A DNA stretch of 64,000 bases, taken from the NCBI GenBank assembly GCA_021397835.1, contig JAJFZO010000566.1, forward strand, positions 682,001 through 746,000, in the 5' to 3' direction. The notes under the pieces are model-generated. The model was not told where the DNA came from, searched no databases, and saw only the letters and a program-made list of their open reading frames with translations. Source of the stretch: Moringa oleifera. Its lineage: Eukaryota; Streptophyta; Magnoliopsida; Brassicales; Moringaceae. Below are positions 1-18,435 of the stretch, piece after piece. Positions within the stretch are counted from its first letter, which is position 1; each line of letters opens with the position of its first letter. A program made the translations under genes and the position numbers.

Positions 1-225
1 GGGCATTCGCCATTCTCTCACACTCTATCTCTCTTCCGATCGAGCAGAGTGTTTACAGTGGAAGTGGATAACAGCGGCCTGTCAAAGCTTCATCAGTTTA
101 GGGCCAGGAGCTTGGCTGTGGAGCTGGAATCATCTGTACAATTTTGTATTACCGCAATACTGCCCCTTGACAGTAAAATTGAAATGGAAAAAGGAAAAGG
201 TGCAGGTTCCACCGAGATTTGAACT
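1..225 (+). other. Open frame at window edge, possible partial exon
   Basis: Frame 1 is open from the first base to a TGA at 223-225 (74 codons), and it is less AT-rich than the DNA that follows. A possible splice donor (TCT then GTACAA) lies near 138. I recognise no family in the translation, and its end overlaps the tRNA on the other strand. It could be the edge of an upstream gene or chance. Confidence 0.15.
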
Positions 226-275
226 CGGGTTACTGGATTCAGAGTCCAATGTCCTGACCACTAGACCATGGAACC
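204..275 (-). tRNA. tRNA-Gln (anticodon CUG)
   Basis: Read on the minus strand this is a 72-nt cloverleaf without an intron. The acceptor arm is GGTTCCA pairing with TGGAACC. The anticodon loop holds CTG after TTGGACT, and the T-arm is CCGAG-TTCAAAT-CTCGG. Internal box A and box B promoter elements are intact. Just past the 3' end the minus strand reads CCTTTTCCTTTTT, a normal Pol III terminator. The CCA tail is not encoded, as expected for a nuclear gene. Confidence 0.95.
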
Positions 276-1257
276 ATTTGGTGGCAGTGAACCACTAATT
301 AATTATAAGTAGTTTTTAATTTCCAACAGTACTACCACCAGCAAAACTGGAGCTCTGCTACATCAGTGGGCCCCCAGTTTGTGTGATTCTCCATTATTGG
401 GACCATTTTATTTATCCAATTAAAAAATCATGAGGGCAAATTTTGAGGAGGTGGAAGACAGAAGGCCAATTATGCACGCTACTCTCTTCAAATGTATTTG
501 TATTATGACAGCTTAATTGAACAAGTAGGTGGCATGATTGATGGCCAATCCTGTAACATCTGCCTAGGAATGCACCAGTGCAAAAGTGAAAGCCCTCGTA
601 GAGTGTCCTGACTAAAAAAAGATTGTACAAGAAGGACCAAGCCCAAGTTCCTGCCCTTCAAAGCCCGAAGTCCAAAGCGGAGCCGTAGGCATTAAGAATA
701 CTGTCTTTTAGCAAGAATCGAAAAACACAAGATATGACTAGCAGATCACAGTGACTTAAAACATAGCACGGACATCCCAAAGATGTCAAAATGCAAGTTT
801 TTGCAACTGCTCAGATGGTGGAGAAAGCTAGCAATGGAAAATCTATTGCTTGCACATATGGCTAGTACATTTGAATTGATTTAGCCCAAATTTACCCTAT
901 ATCTAACCTCTGCTGGATCCTGTGTATTCTAGGGTTTGTTTTGGCATTAGCTTCTGTCGTCAACTTTACACTTCAAACCATTAGACCTTTCCAATCACAT
1001 GTACATATCAACATGAACAAACAATCACCAGAAAGAAAAATGAAGTTTAGAAGGGGGAAAAAAAAAAGAAGCGAGAAAAATAGGGAAAAGAAGAGCCGGA
1101 CGACCTCTTTTTACCACAGAAGAACCAAAACTGAGGTTGGAAAAAACTGAAGATCTTCCAAGAAATTCATAGAGATTTTTTCAAGCAACTGGCTGCTACT
1201 AAATGCCACTATCTATGTAACTACTATAAAATTTCAATGGTATGATCTCCTCTGCTA
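276..1257. other. Non-coding: 3' flank of SKIP8
   Basis: No supportable gene. The interval holds the probable SKIP8 3' UTR (descending from 1257) and unremarkable AT-rich sequence up to the tRNA. Short frames here, such as the lysine-rich one at 941-1150, look like chance frames in purine-rich DNA. Confidence 0.5.
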
Positions 1258-4200
1258 TTACCCATGGACAACCTGTTGCTCCACTCCATCTATAAGAATC
1301 ACAGAGTTGTGATGATGCACCATGTACCACCGACCATTATGGAACTCGAACACATTAGTGACATGGAAAGGCCCAGTATCCATGTCCACATAGGTTTTCA
1401 TAGTCACCCAAGCCATGTCGGTCAGCACCCGAGCACGTACATCCCGAACCTGGAAGTCAAAACCTTGCTCCCAATTAAAAGCAAGCTGCCAACTCTGTAT
1501 CACAGCATTATACCTACAGGGCAAGGGAAAGGGGGCTCAGCTCTTCTTGATTTAAAAATGGAACAAACAAGGCAAACTACTGAGATTAGAAACACATGAT
1601 GGTAGTTTGAAACATTAAACCAATTAAGCCAGCAGTATTAGAAATCCAGTACTATCACAATATATCAGCACAGCCTTCAAGGTTTCACCTCTTCTATGGG
1701 GTTCTAGTGCCACAGTGATTAATGACATCAAAGTCAGGGATGGAGACAGAGCGGGTGTTACCTACCTATGCATCTGAGTGAACAAGTCAAGGTAGCATAA
1801 ATGCATCTGTTTCACGGTAAGCCTCCTCTTCACCAAAAGCCTGTAATCACCAAGTATGCTTCAACGAGCACACCCAATATTACAATGGCAAGTAATTACT
1901 ATTTTCTTTTTTTGATAAACTAAGAAGCGAGGCTAATATTGGACCTATCCCATCATGGTAAAATCGGAGAGCAATGCTCTGGCCCCACATGACCCACTCC
2001 GTTTTCAGCACGAGTCTAATCCCCAAAGTGGAATTGAACCCAAAATATCTAAGTTTAAGGCTCATCACATTTCTCCTTTACTATCATGTGGCAAAAGGAT
2101 GAGCTAAAAACCAACTACCTATCAAACCAAACCACGCCATTGATTTTAATTTGATTCAATTCGATTCGGTTTGGCTTTGTTTTATCCTTTTTTTTTTTTT
2201 CATTTTCAGTTCCATCCGAGTGAAAATTACTTAATCAAAACTATTGATCAGGTCGATTCAAGTTGGATGCTAAAAACCCAATCAAAACCAAACTGAACCT
2301 AATACATGAGAAATTAATAAGTTCCACTAGGTAGCTCACCAAATAATTAACTAGTTTGTTTATGACTTCTCATTTAGAGTTAATGATAAAGAACAAAGAT
2401 TATCTTTTTGTTTTCTAAATTCATATATCTTATCTCTTCCTAACCCACATCATGTATTTATTTATTTTCAAGATTTGAAATGTTTACGATGATTATTTTA
2501 ATATTTTAAATTAATATAATCAACAATTTTTATGATTTTACGGTTATTTATTCTGAGAAATAAATTTGATGGAAATACTTTTATGTAATTTAAATTATTT
2601 TTAATTTATCATCTGTTTTTTATTGATTAAAGCAAAAAATTTAAGCTTTTCGTTCTTTTAAAAAATCAAAAACGAAGTTAAATGTTATATATTGTTAGTA
2701 TCAAAGGAATGCCTTCCATGTACAAGTATGGTTAGTCAGTTAAAAAGTAAGAGTTCGATAAAATCAACAAATTCTACCTCATTTACACAATAATTCCCCG
2801 TAACCCAATAATTCAATACCAATCCCCATCTATCCTTTATGAATGCCAAAGAAGTCTCCACCCCTTTAAAGGCCCTCATATTCATCCCCCCCCCCCCCCC
2901 CCCCCCAAAAGAAAATAAAAAAAATCCAAAAGAAATCAATAAGAGAACTAGCACCATAACTTTCCTCCTAGCTTTAGACATAGGAAGCCCCTTCCAAGCT
3001 TCCAATTCAGACACTACAGATCTAGAAACCAACCCACGGTTGCCCCAGCAATAATGAGACACTCTCCCAAATATATCAAGTCCAACTACACCAAAGTAGA
3101 ATGTGAGGCACTGATTCCATCTTGCGCAACAAAAATCTATTCACCATATTTTACCCTCTTTTATTTAAAAGATCAATAGTTAAAGGCTTCACCCCATGCT
3201 GCTTCCCAACTAAAAAATGACACTTTAGGAGGAGCTTTCACATTCCAAATCAATTTCCATGGAAAGGAATGCCCGTTCCCTCGCTGACAAATCTCCCTCA
3301 TTTACCCTAAAGAACAATCTCAATGTAAATTTTGTATTATAGTTCCATCTCCAAACAACCAAATCATCACTCTCAAAAAAGAATTCAATCCTATAGATTC
3401 TCTCCAAAAAACTAACCAAACATAACTAACAAAGAATCTTTACCTCCTAGTCCTACGCCGCCCTCTGAATCCCACCTCCCAAGCCACCCCTCACTCTCCC
3501 TCATCTCACATGGTCACTCACCCATGGCCCTTTATTCCTAGCCAAACTACACAACCTCCAAAAGTTTTCAAATAACAATTTCTTCCCACATCAAACATCT
3601 TGTCAAAATCTAAAAGACCAGCCTCCACCCACCTTAAAACTCACCCAAGGCCCAAACTCCCCCCACAAATTCCTACTTGCTTTTCAAACCCTAAATATCA
3701 TACAACTCCTACTCTACCATCAAAAGCATAAAATTTATGCTTAGCTAATATTATTGCCTCTTTAAAGAAAAAAAACCGATTAAAAAAAACCGATTAAAAA
3801 AAAAAACCAACCGAACCAAAGGAACTTCAATTCAGTTTGGATCTCAATTAGATTAGTTTGATTTGGATCTAATGTTTCGATAATTGATCAAATAGGTTCA
3901 GTTTTGAGTTAAACTCCAAACCGGACTGTGACCAGGGGCATCTTTAAAGGCAAGTATTATGTAAAGTCAATTATGAAATATACACACATCTATTTGTTGT
4001 AAGCACACCCTCATTTCATGTATTTCTATAATATGTATTTGAGTAGTGGAAACAATGTGCCTTATGTGACAACAAAATGCATAAGGGACACTACCAAAAA
4101 AGTACCATGCTACCCTAATACACTATTTTCTAAACTCCCAACTGAAGATTATAGCAAAACAAATGGAAGTTCGAAAGGAAACAAATCTAACATTAATGAA

Positions 4201-5895
4201 GCACTGCATGAGCATGAGTGAAAAACCTAAGAATAAGGCAGCTCACAAACAGTTATCTTACACAAGCAAGTTAAACATAAGATGAAGCCAAGAAGGAAAA
4301 AGAAAAAAAAAAAAAAAAAGCTAAGAAACTGTCATACCCTGAAAAGAGCTCTCCTGAGGCATGAACACACTTCACATAATCTGCATTCAACCACAATCGA
4401 CTCATTGCTGGAACAGACCTCTCTCTGATGATGTTGAAGAATTCTGCATTAACATTCACAATGGCTCTTGTAGCTGCATAGTAAGCCTTCCACCCGTTAA
4501 CTGGAATCAGACTATCTTGCTCCAACGTAAAATCCTAATATAAAAAGCTGAAAGGTCAGAAAGAAAAAAAAAAAAGTATTTACCACTGTCAAACAATCCA
4601 GAAAATTATTGAAAAATAAATAGTAGCTGCAACAGGGGAAGGCACATTGTTGAAAGAAGCACTACAAAAATTCTCAATGACAATTTCCAAGAGGCTTTCT
4701 CTATATGAATTAGCTTTTCCTCACCACCATATCCTGGCAATTTTGATGTCCAAATGGAAATTCAACTTTCTTTAAGAAACCAAAGGCAATAAATAACCAT
4801 GCACTCAAAGATGAAATTCAATATAATCATAGTACAAGAAACTAGTGAATTCCATGATTCTTGAACATCTTCTTCTGAATGACAAATAGAAGAAAAAAGA
4901 AAGTATCAGTTACCTTTCAATTAATCAATCAGATGCAGCAAAAACACAAAAAAAGAAAAGAAAGAAAAAAGAAAAAGAGAGACCAAAACCTTCTCCAAAG
5001 TTCCGAACTAATCATTAATTTACAGAACTACAGAAAGCAATTTATATCTCCTCTCCAATATATTGCACCCTAATCCCCGCCCTTAATAAATCTGTTATCT
5101 CAACAGCTACCCTCCATGTGCATAACCAATGTACTAAACCCCCTTTTAAAAAGTGTCCAATTCCAATGTTCCAAGGTCTTCCAATTCTTTAGTTTCCCTT
5201 GACTTCAGGCCTATAACCAGCCAAATCTTCTGCAAACTTTTACATGATTCCATGAGTTACAAATAAAATATTAAGCCTAACTGATTATATAAACTCATAA
5301 TTCGGATAAAAAACTAAGAGAATAACAAAGTAAAATTTAGCACAGAGAATTCCATATGTGAAACAGTCCAAACAATATAGAAAGAAGACTAATATCTCCC
5401 AGTCATTACCTTATGATAGAGGGCTTTCCATGCATTATCATCATTAGCAGCCTTCCTCATCAAGGAATTGGTCATGGATAGACGGCAGAGGCTCGGGTAA
5501 TCCAAGTAGCTAAGCGCGTGAGTAGTAATTTCAGGAGCCAACTGCTCCATCATTGAGGCCCCTGTGTCTTCCACCTCCGTTGCCGCATTCCTCGGCGCGA
5601 TCATATCCGGCCCTTCTCGGTCGCCGGTAAGGCACTCCGCGCTTTCCGTCGTTGAATCAGGATTCCCGTTGACGCTACCACCGTTACTGGACGGCTGCGA
5701 CAATAATGTTGTTTGTTGTTTGGTTGCAGGAAATGATGTGGCGGGGTCCAGGGCGTCGGGTTTGGGGGATTTCTTGCGAGGGAGCGATCTCAAGGTGAGG
5801 AGGGCGAGGAGTAGAGAAAGGAGGGTGATGATCGTGGCTACAAAGAAAGGTTGCTGGGGAGATGAGAGACAGAGAAGGCTAGAAACAATCTCCAT
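1258..5895 (-). CDS. SKIP8: F-box protein SKIP8-like
   Basis: Coding exons on the minus strand are 5895-5410, 4534-4338 and 1513-1258: 939 nt, 312 residues. Exon 1 starts at the ATG at 5895 and has a hydrophobic segment at residues 17-35, then a low-complexity linker. An F-box follows at about 118-162 ([19 protein letters not shown]). Exons 2 and 3 add the C-terminal NTF2/SnoaL-like domain ([13 protein letters not shown], then [17 protein letters not shown]). Junctions are AAG|GTAATG and GG|GTATGA, and TATTAG and CTGTAG acceptors restore the frame. F-box proteins link substrates to SCF ubiquitin ligases through SKP1/ASK; SKIP8 is known as an SKP1-interacting partner. The substrate is unknown. 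Intron 2 is unusually long (2,824 nt) and holds a LINE remnant. The neighbour at 7126 is on the same strand but is a separate unit. Confidence 0.92.
2740..3720 (-). mobile_element. Decayed LINE (non-LTR retrotransposon) 3' fragment
   Basis: Minus-strand translation of about 3195-3265 gives [17 protein letters not shown], the signature of the zinc-binding zf-RVT region at the end of plant LINE ORF2. Upstream, in another frame, 3225-3419 gives [15 protein letters not shown], the preceding part of the same region. Downstream, 2736-3062 has the basic stretch [13 protein letters not shown] often seen near the end of these ORFs. At least one frameshift and several stops separate the parts, so it is dead. 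It sits antisense-free, in the same orientation as the host, inside SKIP8 intron 2. The boundaries are approximate, and I could not identify a poly-A tail or a target-site duplication. Confidence 0.6.
2886..2906. repeat. Poly-C homopolymer, about 21 C
   Basis: An uninterrupted run of about 21 C (poly-G on the minus strand) lies inside the LINE remnant. Runs this long are rare in plant DNA and prone to length error in sequencing, so the exact length is uncertain. Confidence 0.8.
3766..3820. repeat. A-rich direct repeat with ACCGATT units
   Basis: Two copies of an A-run followed by ACCGATT are followed by a longer A-run and CCAACCGAACC. Similar CGGTTTGG/CCAAACC sequence lies on the other side of the LINE remnant at about 2120-2180 (ATTCGATTCGGTTTGG). 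The two flanks may be pieces of one older repeat split by the LINE. Confidence 0.45.
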
Positions 5896-7125
5896 TCATA
5901 AGACATGAAAGCTACGCAGTACATGAAAACCCTAAGGAAATTTGGCGAATTGGAGTCTACAGTAGAAGATCATACGTTCCCTCCTTCTTTTCAATAAATT
6001 AACAGAGAGAGAATCGAGTTTCCATCGTTTTTGCCTTCTTGAAAACCCTAAAATGAGAAGAATTTGCAGAGAGAAAGAGAGAAGGGGGGGATTTGCAACT
6101 CGCGATTCATAACTGTATGTAGAAGAAGCTTGAAACGGGCAATCAGTTGGGGCAGTCTATAAATAGTAGCAAAGCTCGAGGTCAATTTTGTATTTGTAAG
6201 CACGACGCCGTTTACTAGGAGGTTTCCCCAAGCATTATCCTTTCTTGTGATATAATATCCCTTTTGCATATGATATATGCCCTCAAATTATCAATATATA
6301 AAAACAATAGAAATATTTTCTATCTCTCAAGAAAATTAAAAATTAAAAATATATTAAATAGAAGTCATCATCTTTTATGAGAGAATTTTTATTTTATTTT
6401 AAATTGTGATCTTTTATTTATTATTTATTTATTTTTTATAGCAAACAACTTCATTTCAATATCTATCTTACATAAAAATAACACAAATTTTTATTTTTCT
6501 AAAATAATACTTCAACAACTGAAATTTAAAATATTATCTTTTGTTAATCTATCTCTAACCATTAAAAAAAAATCCTGTGAAGATAAAAACATATTTAAAT
6601 TCCAAAATTTTAAAAAATTATAATAAATTTAAACTCTTTTTTTAAAGCAATAAATTTAAACTCTTTAGAGAGTCTAAAATGGCAAAAATTATAACTAAGG
6701 TAGTCTAACAAAAATTCCAAATTTTTGATATCCAAAATTGTAACCAACGTTGTCTAACAAAGAAATATGAAAGTCACACAGTTCAGATGGATTCTGATTT
6801 AGTAGAAAATGAAAGAAAATATAATGATTACAAGATCATCGCGAAAAGGGTACCAATCCCCTGCTGAAACATGATTCAGCATTTCTAGTTCCAATACAGC
6901 TTGCTATCAATCATTTCATAAAGTTACATGGAAGGCACTCTCCAAAAGGGCCTAGGCTAATCTCTAAGCTAAACCAAGGCTAAACCAAGACTACCACCAA
7001 CATGATTTCAGAAACAATTTTTTTTTTATAAAATATAACACTACATTCCCTGTTTAGATGCTATAATCACAGAGACGAGTGCCAAAAGCCTGTAAGACAT
7101 TACAGGAGCAATGGAGAACTAGCGA
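5896..7125. other. SKIP8 promoter side and intergenic gap
   Basis: 5896 to about 6250 is the 5' UTR and promoter of SKIP8. About 6280-6800 is AT-rich sequence without a gene. About 6800-7125 is the likely 3' UTR of the SUN gene. No further gene is visible. Confidence 0.55.
5927..6050. promoter_or_regulatory. Two telo-box motifs upstream of SKIP8
   Basis: AAACCCTA occurs at 5927-5934 and again at 6043-6050, 32 and 148 bp upstream of the SKIP8 start codon. Telo-boxes near transcription starts are known in plant genes of translation and cell growth. Function here is inferred only from motif and position. Confidence 0.4.
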
Positions 7126-10100
7126 CTAGCTAGAGAGCAAGGTGATAAATATTGTCATGCTGCTGCTAAGAAGTATCAAAACCCAACCTCGACTTGTTCG
7201 GCCAACCTTCTCGGTTTGAGAGGTACCCAAAATGGTGGAAACTCGGATTGAAATGAGCCTGAGAATTGCCAAGAACATGAAGAAAAGACTCACTGCCAGC
7301 ACGGAGAGCTCTTTGCTTTCAAGATTTGCCTGATCTTTGCTAATTTTTTCAACATCCAATCTGTGAGAAGGAAAGAGAAGGGTCAAAAGGTGTCTGTAAA
7401 ATGAAGAAATAGGGGAGGCGATTAGAAAGAAATATTTTACATTAGGATGATAGTATCAACAAATTTTCATTAAATTGGCAACAAATAGTATACTACCAAT
7501 CCTATCAGCCTGTCGCTTTCTGAGACTGAACAGCTAAGTAAGATCTAAAAATCACAAAAGATCTAGTGCAAAAGAGAAACCAGAGACAACATTATTTACA
7601 CAAGCTGCTGTCAACAAGCTCAACATCTTTTCAGGTCAGTAAAAAATCAACAGTTCTGGGAAAATAGAAACTATATTAAAAATCCTAACAAATGATGAAT
7701 TTCTAGGATGGAACTGTCTACTGAAGCATCTCACATCTATATGTGAAACAGTATGTGATCTAGCAGTCCAGGTTGAACAGTTTAGGCTTTAGACAGATCT
7801 ATGTAAGACTAAAATACATAAAGCAATAAGAAGCTTACTCATTTCGTAAAACAAAATGATTCTACTTTTAAAAAAATAAAGGCCCAGGGCAACTTGAAGT
7901 AATGATTGAGCAGCTGTTTCTAGAAAGTAGTAACCAAAACTATTGGGAAGGTGCAAAAAATGATAACCTTAACATGTGATTTTCTCCGACCAACAAATCC
8001 ATATGAGATGATACAACTGCTTTCCATGACTGAAGGTCTGATAAGTCTTTATCCTGGAGGGGCAAAGAAGAAAAAGGTTAACAAGAAAGAATTGAAATGG
8101 TTATATGCTTGTATAAAGCTCCTTCAGCTTGGAAAAGACAAAAATGAAGAAAAATTTGGAGTCACACAATACCATTATCTCCTTCCATGCCTTAAGGTCT
8201 CTGGTTTCAGCAATGCTACTTTCCAGAAGCAGTAAAATTCTTGTCAGCTCTTTATCAAGGTCCGGCAGAACATCACTTTGTCTTCGGTTCATTTCCTTGA
8301 TATACTCCTCCAGCACTGACAAATTGAGCTCAAGTGATTTTACTTTCTGCATCAAGATCTTCAGAACAGTGTCACCTGGTATTCTGCCAACAGAGTGTTG
8401 CCTAACTTCAAATACTGGATCAGGAATCTTGCCCATGGGCACAGGATCCTTTGCCACATCTTCACTAAGCCTTTGAGCATCCTCAGTATTTTCCACCCCA
8501 CTAGCAGCAGTTAGACCTCCAGCTTGAGCTTCACCATTTTTCTTACCATCAGTATTATTCACTTCTAGTTTCAAAAGAGGTACAGTGGTCGGATCAGGCC
8601 TTAGCACTCTAACAGGAACAGGTTCTTCAGATGCCACAAAAAGATCTTCAAGCATTCGCTCAATTGCATCGACACCATATACCTCTATGACACTTAGTGT
8701 GCAGTAAAATTCTGACCCATAATGACTAAGTAAATTTATCTTCAAGTACCTAACCCATTTAGGTTCAGGCAGCTTAAAGGCTTGATTGTGTTTGACATTT
8801 GCAGCAACAAATTTTCCTAAGGGGGACCATATTTCAGTTGGATAGTTCAGACTCCCAGACAATTCAAATTCCTTTAAGTTTGAAGAATAATGTTCAAAAT
8901 TTGCAATTTTGATGGCATCAACAAGAATCTCCTCTGCAAGCTCAATCACAACAAACTTCCCTCCTACTGAACATGGGTTCCTGAGATATCTATCATGATC
9001 CTTTCCAAGTATGTTACTTGCTCCCTTCGCTTCCTTATTGTGAGCCACCACTTTTGCACCCTTCATTGCAGAGGCATAGTTGTACTCTGTACCATCAAGT
9101 TCAAGACGATGGGTAATGTTAAGTTGGCTTGGCATGTCTAAGCCCTTTTCTTGCTTTGTTATGTTCCTAAACTCATCAAATTTGAGGTAAGTTGAGTTAG
9201 GAGTTTTCGCATCCAGTAGTTGCCTTTTACTGGTATTTCGTTCTACTTGCTCTTGTACTTGACACACTGAAGACGTGTTACCCAGAACTCTCCAAACCAC
9301 ATCTCCCAGTCTATCCGATTCTCGAAGAGAATAATTTTTCCTTGTAATGTTCTGAGGAAAAGTGGACTTGTCACCACAGGACTTATTAAGCTCTAACAGC
9401 ATCCCATCTGTAAAGTTCTTGCCACCATTTGCAACATATGAGCATGCATCTTCAGAATGCCTACCATCGGAAATGCCAGGACAGATTATGCTTCTGTTAT
9501 GGGGAGATGAATTCCCTGCAGAAGATACACTTAAATGAAAACAATAAAATGTAAATAGATTGGCCCCACATTTAAGAAAAAATTCCATTTTCTCAATCAT
9601 TTCATCTTTACATTTTAGAGTTCCTAAAAGTTCTTATTGGAAAAAGAAATATTAGAAATCCTAGAAGCAGAAAGATGATTCTTCAGAAGAAATTTAAGAC
9701 CATGTTCACAAGAATGTTACATAAAGTTAGTAGAATATTTTGTCAATTACAGTAAACCCTAGCATTTAATACTTTCCAAATGAACCAATTTGGGCCCTTC
9801 TCTTCTTCTTGTTTGCCATATTGAAGTGATTTTCTTAAAAAAGATCTACTTGGTATAATGTGCTAACCATGAATATAAATTAAGGGGGGCAACTACTTTG
9901 TTAACATGGTCACCTTCAAGCACATAAATTCAAGCATTAAAGCAAAATGGCCATAGTAATCAAACTTCTTCAGGTTCAATCATCATGGTTGTTAAGCAAT
10001 ATGGTCTGTAAAAAAACCTGGTAGAATTCTTACCATTACAGTATGCACAATTAATGGGTTCATTAGCTCAACTACTTTGACAAAGTCGATTTAGTCCTTG

Positions 10101-10648
10101 TAACAAGAAATAAACATCAGCCTAATAAAGGTTTCACCTGTATTTTACTGTTCCTTCCCTCGATTTTCAGAGCAACCAAACAGATTATTAGGGAATCGAC
10201 AGAATATGTGCGTGTGTGTGTCAGAAGAGAAGAAAAACGGGATCCTTCGAAATCCAAAACAATGTTGACAAAAAGAAAAAGAAAAAGAAAAAAAAAAGAC
10301 AAGAACGCAAAACCAGAAAGAAAAAAAGGAGGCAAAGATGGGAAAGAGAAAGAAATCTGAACAACCACCATACCACAAAAAATATACATGCGTATTTAAA
10401 AAATTACCTCCATTTTCATGGCTAAGGCCGAGTTCGGAGTAGAACAAGAAGACGAAGCACCAAAGCAAAAGAATCAAAGACAAAGAGAGCTCATAGAAGC
10501 TCCTTTTCCTATTATTACTGCTGCCACTGTTTTTTTCGTTGTAATTACTTCTGCTTTGGTTTCTGTTCTTCTTGTCCTTGTCGCCATCGTTCTTGCTTTC
10601 ACATTTGACGTTTAACAAAACGGAGTCGCCATTTCCAGGTGTCTTCAT
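7126..10648 (-). CDS. SUN5: Mid-SUN domain membrane protein (SUN3/4/5 class)
   Basis: Coding exons are 10648-10408, 9515-8173, 8053-7968 and 7360-7126: 1,905 nt, 634 residues. A transmembrane segment lies at about 52-70, after a basic, Asn/Lys-rich N-terminus. The SUN domain is central, at about 225-365 ([42 protein letters not shown]). Before it there are several N-x-S/T sites, fitting a lumenal location. A coiled-coil region follows ([19 protein letters not shown]), then transmembrane segments at about 575-591 and 615-634. The central SUN domain and three membrane spans are the plant mid-SUN layout, found in the ER and nuclear envelope, unlike C-terminal SUN1/2. The 86-nt exon 3 is easily missed; its phases (0 in, 2 out) are needed to join exons 2 and 4. 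The SUN5 symbol rests on adjacency to FtsHi1, as in Arabidopsis, and is less certain than the class. Confidence 0.9.
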
Positions 10649-12111
10649 TTTTCATACGTGCAAAGCCAAACAAGGATCTCTGTTCAGAAAACGGACCAGA
10701 CGGTTCTGCAATGGGATTCTTGTGTGTATAGAGAGAGAGAGAGAGGCGTATGGATTAGCATCCGCGTGTGCCTCGTGTTTTATTCTCTTTGCGGTCATTT
10801 TCTCCCATTCTCGCGGAAAAACTGCTTAGGCCATCTAAAGGCCGCCTAATTCGGCCTCATTAAGGTTAACTAAACACTACTAGTTGTCAGTTAATGAAAG
10901 ATGACAGGGGCATCATGGGAAAACAAGAAATTTAAAAGATTAGTTTTTCCTGACTCATAGTTGCGTTATGTTCAACTGTATTAGAGACAAGCAACTCTTA
11001 ATAGAATGACACTACCTTATAAATTTTAAACTTTCCATCATCTTTTAAGTTTAAATAATTTTCAACTCACAAATTATTTTATAAAATTTTAATTTTTAAA
11101 TAATATAAAATTAAAAAATATATATTTTTAAAATTAAAAAAATTTTAAAATTTTTTGTAATAATAATTTAAATATATGCTATGTCTATCTAATATTTTAA
11201 TTTCAAAATTTATTAAACAAAAATATTTAATTTAAACACTTTTACTTTTAAATTTTTTTAATCAAATTCAAATAATTCACAATCTATAACCATAATATTT
11301 AAATTTAAATTTACAAAATATTTAATTTTTATATTTACCTTAGTATAATTAAATAAACACAATATCAATAATAAAATTTAAAGCAAATATAAAAATTATA
11401 ATTAATATATATATTTAAATTCACATCTTAATACATCAATTAAATCAATTATATTTTAAATTTAATTTAAAGTAAATCTTAAACAATTATAAAAAAATAA
11501 AAAAAATTCATCATTAAAATATCTCAAAGAAATTTTACATTCTATTTCAAATCTATTCTTTCAATTTAAATAAATTTTAACTTAAAAACTATTTTATATA
11601 AATTTCCACAATACTAAATATAAATTTTTAAAAAATATTTTCAATTCTAAAAAATTTTGAAATTTTTTTGTAATAATAATATAAATATTTTGTTTACACC
11701 TAAAAAAATTTTAAATCAAATTTATAATACAAAATTTTAATTTAAATATTTTTTTCAGAAATTTTAATATTTTATTTTTCAAAAATTTTAAAATTTTAAT
11801 TAAAATCTAAATTAAATCAAATTAAAACAACAAAATTAAAATTAATCTAATAAATATTTTAAAAAATAAAATAAAACCAACTAATTTTTTAATATTTATC
11901 CTAAAATCAACTATTCAAGTAAAACCACTCTTCTTTTTTACTTTTTCCCTATTGTCTGAAGAAATCTATCGGGTACTACCAATATAACCCACCGAAAGAA
12001 GTACATTATGCATCTCCTTCCTCTGCCAACAAGTTTACAAAAAAAAAAAAAAAAATGCAGCAGCATCTGCTCAACACCAACCAAAAGAAAAGAGTATGAA
12101 CCAAGCCAAAC
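10649..12111. other. Intergenic gap, strongly AT-rich
   Basis: 10649 to about 10850 is the SUN gene's 5' UTR and promoter, with a GA run near 10730. About 11000-11920 is very AT-rich, with many AAATTT and TTTAAA strings and no coding frame. About 11930-12111 is the FtsHi1 3' UTR. No other gene is seen. Confidence 0.6.

Positions 12112-18435
<6,324 letters not shown>

Noticed and set aside
1680..1850. Possible extra exon inside SKIP8 intron 2
   Set aside because: There is an acceptor-like sequence, but exons 2 and 3 already join in frame and match the family without it.
5564..5908. 114-codon plus-strand frame
   Set aside because: Antisense shadow of SKIP8 exon 1, caused by its GC-rich linker.
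10216..10425. Lysine/arginine-rich plus-strand frame
   Set aside because: It reads through A-rich repeats in SUN intron 1 and is low-complexity only.
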